Shown here: positions 55,103 to 63,593 of the stretch, piece by piece
How the letters are laid out: each line of letters begins with the position of its first letter
Numbering within the stretch: position 1 is the first letter of the stretch
NCBI RefSeq assembly: GCF_018390635.1
Contig: NZ_JAHBGE010000051.1
Location: forward strand, 161,319 to 225,318
Direction of reading: 5' to 3'
Source of the DNA: Ancylobacter lacus
Lineage (GTDB): Bacteria > Pseudomonadota > Alphaproteobacteria > Rhizobiales > Xanthobacteraceae
Length of the DNA: 64,000 nt
Notes under the pieces: model-generated
What the model was told of the DNA's origin: nothing
Database searches by the model: none
The model's input: only the letters and a program-made list of their open reading frames with translations
Position numbers and translations under genes: made by a program

Positions 55103-56602
55103 TCAGATCGTCTGGTTATAGGCGCCGACTTCCGGGTGCTGGCGCAGCACGCCGTCCACCGCCTTGAAGATGTCGTGCATGCGCTGCTCCGACACCGGGC
55201 TCTCCACCACGACCACGAGTTCCGGCTTGTTGGACGAAGCCCGCACCAGACCCCAGCTGCCATCCTCGACCGTCACCCGCACACCGTTGACGGTCACGAG
55301 ATCGCGGATCTTCTGACCGGCGACGGGTTCACCGCGTTCGGCCAGACCCTGGAAGTGCTTCACCACGGCGTCGACGATCGGGTACTTCACCTCGTCGGCG
55401 CAATGGGGCGACATGGTCGGCGACGACCAGGTCTTCGGCAGCGCGTCCTTCAGCTCCGAGACGGTCTTGCCGGGATTCCGGTCGATCATGTCCAGAACCG
55501 CGATGGCCGAGACCAGACCGTCGTCATAGCCGCGTCCCACCGGCGCATTGAAGAAGTAGTGGCCGGACTTCTCGAAGCCGACCAGCGCGCCCGTCTCGTT
55601 GACGCGGCGCTTCATGTAGGAATGCCCGGTCTTCCAGTAGTCCGCCTTCACGCCGTTGGCCTGAAGCACCGGATCGGTGACGAACAGACCCGTCGACTTG
55701 ACGTCAACCACGAAGGTCGCCCCGGGATGCAGCTTGGAAAGGTCGCGCGCGAGCATCACGCCGACCTTGTCGGCAAAGATTTCCTCGCCCGTCTCGTCGA
55801 CGATGCCGCAGCGGTCGCCGTCACCGTCGAAACCCAGCCCGACATCCGCGCCGCTCGCCAGCACGGCATCGCGCATGGCGTGGAGCATCTCCAGATCCTC
55901 GGGATTGGGGTTGTACTTCGGGAAGCTGTGATCCAGCTCGCAATCGAGCGGCACCACCTCGACGCCGAGGGCTTCCAGAATCCGCGGCGCGAAGGCACCG
56001 GCGGTGCCGTTGCCGCAGGCGACCACGGCCTTGATCGGCCGGGAGAAGCGCGGCCGGGTCGTGAGATCGCGCATGTAGCGATCAGGGAAATTCTGCTCGA
56101 AGATGTAGGAGCCGCCGCCGCGCAGGTCGAACCGGGCGTTGAGGACGATGTCCTTGAGCCGGCTCATCTCCTCGGGGCCGAAGGTCATGGGTCGGTTGAC
56201 GCCCATCTTGACACCGGTCCAGCCATTGTCGTTGTGCGAGGCGGTGACCATCGCGACGCACGGCACATCCAGCTCGAACTGGGCGAAATAGGCCATCGGC
56301 GACAGCGCAAGTCCGATATCATGCACCGTCACCCCGGCGGCCAGCAGGCCGGTGACGAGGGCGTATTTGATCGAGGAGGAATAGCCCCGGAAATCGTGTC
56401 CGGTGACGATCTCGGGCTTCACACCCAGCTCGTGGATCAGCGTGCCGAGCCCCATGCCGAGGGCCTGAACGCCCATCAGGTTGATTTCCTTGGTAAAGAG
56501 CCATCGCGCGTCATACTCGCGGAAACCGGTCGGCTTCACCATCGGCTCGGATTCGTAACCATAGGTGTTGGGCAGAAGGCTCGGATGGGGAATCGGGAAC
56601 AT
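55103..56602 (-). CDS. manB: Phosphomannomutase / phosphoglucomutase
   Basis: A 499-residue alpha-D-phosphohexomutase giving mannose 1-phosphate (for ManC) and possibly glucose 1-phosphate (for UDP-glucose). The phosphoserine loop is VTASHNDNGWTGVKMGVNRP, the metal loop is GLGFDGDGDRCGIVDETG, the sugar-binding GFEKSGHYFF segment is intact, and the phosphate-binding end loop WGLVRASSNKPELVVVVES is present. ATG at 56602 (MFPIPHPSLLPNTYGYESEP) gives the usual size; an upstream frame to 56662 is not conserved. It is transcribed divergently from the epimerase at 56804. Confidence 0.93.
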   Translation of the reverse strand: MFPIPHPSLLPNTYGYESEPMVKPTGFREYDARWLFTKEINLMGVQALGMGLGTLIHELGVKPEIVTGHDFRGYSSSIKYALVTGLLAAGVTVHDIGLALSPMAYFAQFELDVPCVAMVTASHNDNGWTGVKMGVNRPMTFGPEEMSRLKDIVLNARFDLRGGGSYIFEQNFPDRYMRDLTTRPRFSRPIKAVVACGNGTAGAFAPRILEALGVEVVPLDCELDHSFPKYNPNPEDLEMLHAMRDAVLASGADVGLGFDGDGDRCGIVDETGEEIFADKVGVMLARDLSKLHPGATFVVDVKSTGLFVTDPVLQANGVKADYWKTGHSYMKRRVNETGALVGFEKSGHYFFNAPVGRGYDDGLVSAIAVLDMIDRNPGKTVSELKDALPKTWSSPTMSPHCADEVKYPIVDAVVKHFQGLAERGEPVAGQKIRDLVTVNGVRVTVEDGSWGLVRASSNKPELVVVVESPVSEQRMHDIFKAVDGVLRQHPEVGAYNQTI

Positions 56603-56803
56603 CGTTTGTGATTCGCTTTCCAGTTCTTGCCGCCCGCACGGGGCGGGCCGGGAATCTGACATGGGTCTGCCGCGTACCGGCTACCGGCCGGGCCAAGCGG
56701 AAAGAGCAGCGCGACGGGAAGGCCCGAACCCTCACCCTGACGCCGCGCCGTTCCGGCTCGGGCGGAATCGTATGATAGCTGCATTTATAAAAAGGTTGAT
56801 GAA

Positions 56804-57859
56804 ATGCCCACGTCGTCGTCCATATTTTCCTCCTCCTCCACGCCGATCTTCGTCACGGGAGCCGCCGGTTTCATTGGCTTTCATCTCGCTCGACGTCTTC
56901 TGGAGGCGGGAAGCACGGTCGTCGGCATCGACAACATCAACGATTATTACGACACGGCACTGAAGGAGGCGAGGCTGGCGGAACTTGCCCCGCATCCGGC
57001 TTTTCATTTCGAACGTCGGGATATTGCCGACCGCGACGCCATGCAGGACTTGTTCCATCGCCATCGGCCGGCCTATGTCGTCCACATGGCCGCGCAGGCG
57101 GGGGTCCGCTACTCCATCACCAACCCCCACGCCTATGCGGACTCCAATCTCGTCGGCTTCCTCAACATACTGGAGGGATGCCGCGCCAGCGGCACCGCCC
57201 ATCTCGTCTATGCCTCGTCGAGCTCGGTGTATGGCGCCAACACCACCGTGCCGTTCCGGGTGAGCGACGCCGTCGATCACCCCGTCAGCCTCTACGCCGC
57301 GACCAAGAAGGCCAATGAGCTGATGGCGCATACCTACAGCCATCTCTACGGGCTTCCGACCACCGGGCTGCGGTTCTTCACCGTCTATGGCCCTTGGGGC
57401 CGGCCGGACATGGCGGTGTTCCGGTTCTTCGACGCGCTGTACGAGGGGCGTCCGATCGACGTCTACAACAACGGCGACATGCAGCGGGACTTCACCTTCA
57501 TCGACGACGTGGTCGAGGCCGTCCTGCGCCTCATCCCGCGCGTCGCCACGCCGGACCCGGCGTGGAACGCGGCGCGCCCCGACCCCGCGATCTCGTCGGC
57601 GCCCTACCGGCTGTACAATATCGGCAACAACGCCCCGACCGGGCTCATGGATCTCATCGCGGCGATCGAGGAGGCGGCGGGCCGCGAGGCCGAAAAGCGC
57701 TTGCTTCCGATGCAGCCGGGCGATGTCTACGCCACCTTCGCCGACGTCACGGCCCTGGCCGAAGCGGTGGATTTCTCGCCGCGTACCCCGATCCGCCAGG
57801 GCATAGCCGCCTTCGCCGCCTGGTATCGCGAGGTCTACCGGGGGCGGTTGAAACCCTGA
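56804..57859 (+). CDS. lpsL: UDP-glucuronate 4-epimerase (LpsL/CapI type)
   Basis: A 351-residue extended SDR epimerase, converting UDP-glucuronate to UDP-galacturonate. The NAD motif is IFVTGAAGFIGFHLARRLLE, followed by the CapI-type GIDNINDYYDTALKEARL. LVYASSSSVYGANT and SLYAATKKANELMAHTYSHL supply the catalytic Ser/Tyr/Lys, and FFTVYGPWGRPDMAVFRFFD and YNIGNNAPTGLMDLI are characteristic of glucuronate epimerases. It starts with an odd serine-rich leader (TSSSIFSSSS). AAGG lies eight bases before the ATG at 56804. It is the logical next step after Ugd. Confidence 0.9.
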   Translation: MPTSSSIFSSSSTPIFVTGAAGFIGFHLARRLLEAGSTVVGIDNINDYYDTALKEARLAELAPHPAFHFERRDIADRDAMQDLFHRHRPAYVVHMAAQAGVRYSITNPHAYADSNLVGFLNILEGCRASGTAHLVYASSSSVYGANTTVPFRVSDAVDHPVSLYAATKKANELMAHTYSHLYGLPTTGLRFFTVYGPWGRPDMAVFRFFDALYEGRPIDVYNNGDMQRDFTFIDDVVEAVLRLIPRVATPDPAWNAARPDPAISSAPYRLYNIGNNAPTGLMDLIAAIEEAAGREAEKRLLPMQPGDVYATFADVTALAEAVDFSPRTPIRQGIAAFAAWYREVYRGRLKP

Positions 57860-57867
57860 CACGAAAA

Positions 57868-57890
57868 AAGGCGCCCCAAGGGGCGCCTTC
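57868..57890. terminator. Bidirectional terminator between lpsL and the Wzc-type kinase gene
   Basis: A 9-10-bp stem AAGGCGCCCC / GGGGCGCCTT (57868-57877, 57880-57889) with a run of six A on its left side and CTTACATTTC on its right, so both directions have a U-rich end in the transcript. It lies in the 88 bases between two convergent genes. Confidence 0.8.
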
Positions 57891-57947
57891 TTACATTTCG
57901 CGACACGCTGCGCGCACCGCGCCACTCCGCGACGGGAGATGGCGCCG

Positions 57948-60362
57948 TCAGGCCTTGTCGCCGTCCTTGGCGTCGGGCCGCTCGCCCTCCGCGGTCTGAA
58001 GAACCGCCGCATCGCCCTCGGCCTTCTTCTCCGTCCCGCTGTCCGGCTTGGCGAGGCTCTCCACGGCCCAACCCTCATCCTTCTCGATGTCGGGGTGGTA
58101 GTCGTAGGCGCCCGAATAGTAGCCGGAATAGTAGTAGTAGGAGTTGGCGTTGCGCATGTCGAACTTCGTCATCACCACGCCGAGCACCTTCACCCGGGCC
58201 TGCTGGAGGCGCTTGAGACGATTACGGACGACGGTATGGCGGGCCATGTTCGCCGACACCACCATGAGCGTGCCCTCGCTGAGCGAGGCCAGCAGCGGCG
58301 CGTCGGCGATCTCCAGGATCGGCGGACCGTCGAGGAGAATGATGTCGAAGTGACTGGCGCCGAAGCTGAGCAGGCTCGTCATGCGGGCGCCGGCGAGCAG
58401 CTCGGTCGGGTCCTCGGGGATGCTGCCCGAGGATATGAAGGACAGGTTGGGGAACGGGGTCTGGATCAGCTCGCCCAGCGGCTTCGAGCCCGAGAGATAA
58501 TCGGACAGGCCGACCGTGTTGGGCACGCCGATGAGGCGATGCATCGAGGGACGGCGCAGGTCGACGTCGATCAGCAGGACCTTGAAGCCGAGCTGGGCGA
58601 AGCCCTTGGCCAGTGCCCAGGTGGTCGTGGTCTTGCCCTCGCCCGGCTGGCTCGAGGTGACGAGCAGGCTCTTCGGCATCCCCCCGGCTGTGGCGAACTG
58701 GATGGCCGTTCGCAGCGAACGGTAGGACTCCGCCACGTCGGATCTGGGGCTGTCGATCAGGTCGAGCACCGAGGCCGAGGTGTCGATCAGCGGGATGACG
58801 CCGAGCACCTGCAGGCCGACCTTCGCCTCCGCCTGATCCGGCGACTTCAGCGTCTCGTCCATCATCTCGAGGCCGAAGGCCGCACCGACGCCGGCGATCA
58901 GGCCGAGCATGGCCGAAAAGATGAGGTTGAGGCTGAGCTTCGGCGAATAGCGGAACCGCGGCGGTTCGGCACGGTCGATGATCGACACGTTGCTAAGACC
59001 GACGCCGCCGGCGATGCCGACTTCCTTGAAGCGCTGGAGGAGGCCCTCATACAGCGTCTTGTTGGCCTGAACCTCGCGCCGCAGGATGTTGTACTGGATC
59101 GAACGATCCCGCTGGGCCAGCACGTCGGACTTGAGCTTGTCGACCTGGTCGGCCAGCAGCTTTTCCCGGCTGAGCGAGGCCTCGTAGCGGGCCTTGATCG
59201 TCGACTTGACCAGGTCGACCTGAGCCATCAGCTGGAGCTGCAGCTCGTCGATCTGGGCCTTCAGCTGCACCATGGCCGGGAAGGCCGGCTTGTACTGGCT
59301 GAGTTTCTGCTGGTATTCGGCCTGCGACGCGGCGAGGCGCTCGCGCAGCTTGCCGACGGTGTCGTTCTGGATGACTTCGGCCAGCCCGTCGCCGGAGGTC
59401 GCCTCGGCCTGCTTCCAGAGTTCCTCATTGGTGATGCGGTCGGCCTGCGCCTGGGCGAGCGAATCGTTCAGCGCCGCGAGGTTGGCCTCGACCAGCGAGC
59501 GGTCGTCATTGGTGTCGACGATCGATTCACTCTGGGCGTAATCGACGAGTTCCTTCTCGCTCTCCTGAAGCTTCAGCTTCACTTCGGCAAGGCGGTCCTC
59601 CAGGAAGCGACGGGCATAGGACGAGGCGTCGAACCGGCGGTCGAGGTTGCTGGAGATGAAGTTCTCGCCGATCGCGTTGGCGATGCGCGCCACCATGGCG
59701 GGATCGCGCCCCGAGACGCTCACATCGACGAGCTGGGAATTGCGTTCCGGGGTGACGATGATCATGGTCAGCAGACGATCGACCGCATTGCGGCGCCGCT
59801 GCGCCAGCTGGCTCTCGTCCATCTGCTCGGCGGGGGCATCGCCCTTGCCCAGCACCGCGTCGATCACCGCGCCGACGCCGCCCTTCTTGTCGGAGCCCAT
59901 GAACTCCGGCGAGGTGTCGAGGTTCAGCGATTTCACGACCCGCTCCGCCAGGGAGCGGCTTTCCAGCAGGGCATACTGGGTTTCGTAGAACGCCTTGTCG
60001 TTGGATTTGCTCATCTCGGGCTGAACGCCCTCGACGTTGACGATCTTCGCCGCCTGCGGCTCAAGCTGGAGCGTCACGGTGGCGCGATAGGACGACGGCA
60101 TCAGCAGCGTGACGACAAAGCCAAGGAAGCAGAACACCCCGACGATCATCAGGATCAGCCGGGTGCGCCGCCGCAGCACGCGCCAGTAGCGCTGCAGGAT
60201 CTCGGGATTCAGGAACGAGCTCTGCTGCTCGTGGCTTGCCTCGTGTTGCACAAAGGCAGGCGCATGGCCGGCGTGCGGGAGACCGCCCTGGCCATACGGC
60301 ACCGGAACGACCCTGCCTCCGTCATCGATGTGATGCTGGTTCAAATCACCGTCCTCGCCCAT
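57948..60362 (-). CDS. Wzc-type polysaccharide co-polymerase with tyrosine autokinase domain
   Basis: An 804-residue inner-membrane protein controlling chain length and export of surface polysaccharide. A cytosolic His/Gln-rich leader (about 1-60) precedes membrane helix 1 (ILMIVGVFCFLGFVVTLLMP, about 70-89) and the Wzz domain, which is followed by long coiled coil (about 250-420) and helix 2 (IFSAMLGLIAGVGAAFGLEM). The BY-kinase domain has Walker A SSQPGEGKTTTTWALA (about 570-585), Walker A' LLIDVDLRRPSMHRLIG and Walker B DIILLDGPPILEIADAP. A tyrosine cluster SYYYYSGYYSGAYDYHPD (about 741-758) is the autophosphorylation tail, but it is followed by some 45 acidic residues. ATG at 60362 is used; GTG at 60377 is possible. 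It pairs with the Wza-type gene just upstream. Confidence 0.93.
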   Translation of the reverse strand: MGEDGDLNQHHIDDGGRVVPVPYGQGGLPHAGHAPAFVQHEASHEQQSSFLNPEILQRYWRVLRRRTRLILMIVGVFCFLGFVVTLLMPSSYRATVTLQLEPQAAKIVNVEGVQPEMSKSNDKAFYETQYALLESRSLAERVVKSLNLDTSPEFMGSDKKGGVGAVIDAVLGKGDAPAEQMDESQLAQRRRNAVDRLLTMIIVTPERNSQLVDVSVSGRDPAMVARIANAIGENFISSNLDRRFDASSYARRFLEDRLAEVKLKLQESEKELVDYAQSESIVDTNDDRSLVEANLAALNDSLAQAQADRITNEELWKQAEATSGDGLAEVIQNDTVGKLRERLAASQAEYQQKLSQYKPAFPAMVQLKAQIDELQLQLMAQVDLVKSTIKARYEASLSREKLLADQVDKLKSDVLAQRDRSIQYNILRREVQANKTLYEGLLQRFKEVGIAGGVGLSNVSIIDRAEPPRFRYSPKLSLNLIFSAMLGLIAGVGAAFGLEMMDETLKSPDQAEAKVGLQVLGVIPLIDTSASVLDLIDSPRSDVAESYRSLRTAIQFATAGGMPKSLLVTSSQPGEGKTTTTWALAKGFAQLGFKVLLIDVDLRRPSMHRLIGVPNTVGLSDYLSGSKPLGELIQTPFPNLSFISSGSIPEDPTELLAGARMTSLLSFGASHFDIILLDGPPILEIADAPLLASLSEGTLMVVSANMARHTVVRNRLKRLQQARVKVLGVVMTKFDMRNANSYYYYSGYYSGAYDYHPDIEKDEGWAVESLAKPDSGTEKKAEGDAAVLQTAEGERPDAKDGDKA

Positions 60363-60430
60363 GCACACCCAAGGCACTTCCGGCTCGCCAGACGGTCATC
60401 CCACCGCCTCCCGCGAGCCAGCCGCCGACG

Positions 60431-61192
60431 TTAAAGAACAGCTGCGAACAGACCCGCCACCGGCAGGAACTGCAGCCAATCACGCGCACCCACCTTCATC
60501 GAGCTCTCCGGCACCACCACGACGTCGCCCGCCTTGATCGCCGGATCTTCCGCCTTGCCGGCCCGCAGCTGGGTCACGTCGAATCGCGCGACCGTGCGCT
60601 GCGCACCCACATTGCGGAAGATAAGCACACTTTGCGGATCGGAATAACGGTCCGGTCCGCCCGCCTGCGCCAGCGCCTGCAACAGGGTCGACGTGCCGGT
60701 GATGGGATAGACGCCCGGCTTGGCCACCGAGCCGTCGACCGTCACACGCTGGCTGTTGTAGTCCTTCACGGCAACGCTGACCTGCGGCGACTGGAGGTAG
60801 TCCGCCGCCAGCTTCTTCGTCAAGGTTGCCTGCAACTGCTGGGTGGTCATGCCCGATGCGGGCACGGTGCCGATGAGCGGGAAGGAAATCGCCCCGGCGG
60901 GAGACACCTGGAAGTCGCCGGTCATTTCCTCAACGCCGAACACATTGACCGATACCGTGTCGAGCGCGCCGAGCCGATAATCCTCGGGCTTGCTCACCGA
61001 GGCCGGCACCAGACCCGACAGCGCGGCGGCCGGGATCACCCGCCCGGACGCCCCGCCGGCCGCTTCCGCCGGCGTCGCGTAGGCCATCTGGTCCCGGCTG
61101 CCCGGCGACGAAGAGCTACTCTTCGCTGCCGACCCGGCACATCCCGCGAGTGCCAGCGCCGACAGAGCGACGAAGAGCTTCCCGAACATCAT
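60431..61192 (-). CDS. Wza-type polysaccharide export lipoprotein
   Basis: A 253-residue outer-membrane polysaccharide export protein (Poly_export/SLBB family). A lipoprotein signal peptide ends in the lipobox LALAGC with Cys18. A Ser-rich linker (SSSSSPGSRDQ) follows, then the export domain (YRLGALDTVSVNVFGVEEMT, ISFPLIGTVPASGMTTQQLQ, LQSPQVSVAVKDYNSQRVTV) and one SLBB repeat (GVYPITGTSTLLQALAQAGG). A final hydrophobic stretch (WLQFLPVAGLFAAVL) may replace the membrane-spanning helix of Wza. It is shorter than E. coli Wza. ATG codons at 61192 and 61189 have GGGAAA upstream; the open frame continuing to 62707 is not coding there. It is co-oriented with the kinase gene 68 bases downstream. Confidence 0.92.
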   Translation of the reverse strand: MMFGKLFVALSALALAGCAGSAAKSSSSSPGSRDQMAYATPAEAAGGASGRVIPAAALSGLVPASVSKPEDYRLGALDTVSVNVFGVEEMTGDFQVSPAGAISFPLIGTVPASGMTTQQLQATLTKKLAADYLQSPQVSVAVKDYNSQRVTVDGSVAKPGVYPITGTSTLLQALAQAGGPDRYSDPQSVLIFRNVGAQRTVARFDVTQLRAGKAEDPAIKAGDVVVVPESSMKVGARDWLQFLPVAGLFAAVL

Positions 61193-62119
61193 CCGATTTC
61201 CCAACTCACCTCTGCGACGACCCGGCGATGCAACGTAGATCGACCGACGACCTTCGCCCAGGAGGCGCCTCGACGTTGACGTTACTCGGGTCCACAAATC
61301 GCAATGTTCCATCAAAGTCGCCGCACCACCCAGCGCCCGGTGGCCCGCCATGCTGCAACACAGCATCCAGCCTAGAGCGGCGCAAGTGAAAAAAAGCCAC
61401 AAACAGCCCGGCTCCACGCGGCCGTACTCTCCTCGCATTCTAGGACGGATCGACACGCAGGTCATCCATATCGTTGCGTCAGCGTGAGAAGGGCTGGCGA
61501 CGGCCTCATCGACCGCCGCTTCCCGCCCGGGGCGAGGGCCCCGCCTGTGCCGGCCCGCGCCATTTTCATCCCGCATCGCCTCCAAACCCTTGAATGCGAA
61601 GGCCTCGTTCCCGCGGCCGCCGGGGCGCGGGCCGATCACCGGGACGGCCAGACACGCCGGTCCCGCGAGGGCCCGGGACAATGCCGGCAGCGGACCTTCG
61701 GCAATGGAGACGTCCGGCGGAGCAGACTTTGGCGACAGACCGTGATACGGGAGGCACAGGTGCCGGCCCGGCACGTTTCTTCCCCGGCACGTTCTTCGTC
61801 GCGGGCGACACGGACAGGCCGGCCCAGGGGCAACCTTTGGCTTTTGCCCAGAATTCAAAGCAAATCCTGCCGGTCGCACCAAGATGATCTGTCGTGTCAC
61901 GTAAAGCCGGCACGGAGTGGCCAGACCTGATGCCTGAGCGCAACAGCTTGTCGTGAAATCCGCCTTGCGCGGCGCATAGACCCAGATTGATCCTTGTGCA
62001 GCGCAATAGATGGTTGAATTGTAAGGCACCGGTGATCTAAGCTGAGTCTCGGCTGATTGCCGTGCAATGGGGCGCGTCGCGCCTTGCGGTCGGCGCAACG
62101 AGATGGATGAGGGTGACAC
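61193..62119. other. Long intergenic region upstream of the export operon
   Basis: About 0.93 kb without a convincing gene on either strand. Open frames at 61484-61930 (+) and 61566-62006 (-) overlap each other, lack ribosome sites, and translate to Arg/Pro-rich sequences unlike proteins I know. The region must contain the promoters of the Wza-type gene (leftward) and the FecR-like gene (rightward). Local composition varies, with AT-richer stretches at 61385-61402 and 61845-61905. Confidence 0.5.
62014..62042 (+). promoter_or_regulatory. Predicted promoter of the FecR-like gene
   Basis: TTGAAT (62014-62019), a 17-base spacer and CTAAGC (62037-62042) on the + strand, with a start expected near 62049, giving a leader of about 70 bases before the ATG at 62120. 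Confidence 0.4.
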
Positions 62120-62533
62120 ATGATGTTTGGGGTAAGGACTTCGCTTATCGCCGCGGCGCTTGTCGTGGCAGGCGTGGCTCAGGCTTCTGCCGGGGCTTCG
62201 CTGGTCGACGTTAACGGGCCGGTCCTGGTCAACACGGGCAACGGTTTCCAGCAGGCGTCGGCGACCAGCCTGAAGGCGGGCGACCGCGTTCTGGTTCGTA
62301 ATGGCGGCAAGGCCGTCCTGTCCTATGAAGATGGCTGCCGCGTCGACCTGAACGTCGGCACCGCGGTGACGGTCGCGAATGCGTCGCCCTGCGTCAGCTC
62401 GACGGCCCAGATTAGCACCCCCGCCATCCCGACGTCCGTGATCATCGGCGGCATGGCTGCGGGTGGTATCGGTATCGGCGTCGCGATCGCTCAGAGCAAC
62501 GACTCCAGCACGAGCACGCCGACCAGCCCCTGA
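62120..62533 (+). CDS. Secreted FecR-like protein with glycine-zipper C-terminus
   Basis: A 137-residue exported protein. A signal peptide ends near residue 25 (VVAGVAQASAG). A beta-rich FecR-type segment follows, from ASLVDVNGPVLVNTGNGFQQ through ATSLKAGDRVLVRNGGKAVL and SYEDGCRVDLNVGTAVTVAN. Two cysteines (near 75 and 94) could form a disulfide. A glycine-rich hydrophobic stretch (SVIIGGMAAGGIGIGVAIAQ, about 108-127) may insert in a membrane or self-associate, and the tail is Ser/Thr/Pro-rich. There is no sigma regulator nearby, so it is not a classical FecR. GAGGGTGA precedes the ATG. The role is unknown; its place in the export locus suggests an envelope function. Confidence 0.75.
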   Translation: MMFGVRTSLIAAALVVAGVAQASAGASLVDVNGPVLVNTGNGFQQASATSLKAGDRVLVRNGGKAVLSYEDGCRVDLNVGTAVTVANASPCVSSTAQISTPAIPTSVIIGGMAAGGIGIGVAIAQSNDSSTSTPTSP

Positions 62534-62556
62534 TTTCGGCTTGTCGAGGTTTTTCG

Positions 62557-62594
62557 AGGTGGCGGCCGCCAACGCGGCTGCCACCTTATTTTTT
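62557..62594 (+). terminator. Intrinsic terminator after the FecR-like gene
   Basis: A 13-bp stem (62557-62569 with 62574-62586, one G-T pair) with a CAAC loop and the tail TATTTTTT. It lies 24 bases after the stop codon, so the FecR-like gene is a single-gene transcript. The remaining 264 bases up to the phosphatase gene show no gene. Confidence 0.88.
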
Positions 62595-62858
62595 GGTTGG
62601 TCCAGGGATTTGAATACCGATATGACCTGACCGTTCGCTGTCGGGCCTCCCCGATGAGTCGCCTGCTCATATGGCCACGGCCGGGGGGTCTTTCCGTACT
62701 GCGGCACGGGTCATGGCGCTTTGGCGCGGCAATGCTGACATTCGTCCGCCAGATGCAGCCATGCGACGCCGTTCCCGACAGCGCGCGCGGAATCCCGGCT
62801 TCGAACGCCGGCGTCCGGTTCGGTCGGCGCTGCATCGGTCAGGAAGGAAGTCTTCGGG

Positions 62859-63593
62859 ATGTCGTATCTTAAGCTGAACGCTCACGAGGCGCGGCGGATC
62901 TATGCGATCGGCGATATCCACGGGCGAATGGACCTGCTCGAAAAGGTGGCGCGCTCGATAGCGGCGGATGTCGAGGCGCATGGCGGCGAAGGCGCGCTGG
63001 TCATCACGCTGGGCGATGTCGTCGACCGCGGCCCGCACAGCCGCGCGGTGCTCGATTTCCTCTCGGGTCCCCGCCCCTTCGCGGTTCCGTATGTCGGCTT
63101 GCTGGGAAACCACGAGCAGATGCTGCTCGGTTTCCTCGACCAGCCCCGCGAGAACAGCAACTGGTGCAAGCATGGCGGCCACGAGACCCTGCGTTCCTAT
63201 GGCATCGCGACGACACAGACCATGCTTGGCCGGGGGTATGACACGGCAGCGGAGACGCTCAGCTGGGCCATGCCGCCGCATCATCTCGACTATCTGAAGT
63301 CCCTGCGCCTCGGAGTGATGACCGAGAGGTTCTTCTTCTGCCATGCCGGCGTCAAACCCGGCGTCGCGCTCGACGAACAGCGCGTGGAAGATCTGCTCTG
63401 GATACGCGAGGAGTTCCTCAATTCGGCGGAGGATTTCGGCCGCTACGTCGTCCACGGTCACACGGTCGTGCCCGCCGTTGACATTCGCCCGAATAGGATC
63501 AACATCGACACGGGCGCCTATGACAGCGGTCAACTGACGTGTCTGGTTGTGGAAGATGCCGACATGTTCCTGCTCACCAGCCCGGAGACATGA
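62859..63593 (+). CDS. PPP-family metallophosphoesterase (Ser/Thr phosphatase-like)
   Basis: A 244-residue protein with all metal-binding blocks of the PPP superfamily: YAIGDIHGRMDLLEKVAR (GDIHG at 18-22), TLGDVVDRGPHSRAVLDFL (52-58), GLLGNHEQMLLGFL (83-86), HAGVKPG (162-168) and VVHGHTVVP (198-205). This is the layout of bacterial PrpA/PphA-type enzymes and of symmetrical Ap4A hydrolase relatives, so the substrate is open. No signal peptide is seen. Near a tyrosine autokinase it may act on phosphoproteins of the export system, but that is inference. The stop overlaps the start of the next, broken gene. Confidence 0.88.
   Translation: MSYLKLNAHEARRIYAIGDIHGRMDLLEKVARSIAADVEAHGGEGALVITLGDVVDRGPHSRAVLDFLSGPRPFAVPYVGLLGNHEQMLLGFLDQPRENSNWCKHGGHETLRSYGIATTQTMLGRGYDTAAETLSWAMPPHHLDYLKSLRLGVMTERFFFCHAGVKPGVALDEQRVEDLLWIREEFLNSAEDFGRYVVHGHTVVPAVDIRPNRINIDTGAYDSGQLTCLVVEDADMFLLTSPET

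Noticed and set aside
57939..60434. Long + strand open frame opposite the Wzc-type gene
   Set aside because: Shadow of the kinase gene; no recognisable protein, no start signal.
61484..62006. Overlapping open frames of about 147 codons on both strands upstream of the Wza-type gene
   Set aside because: They overlap each other, lack ribosome sites and give low-information Arg/Pro-rich products.
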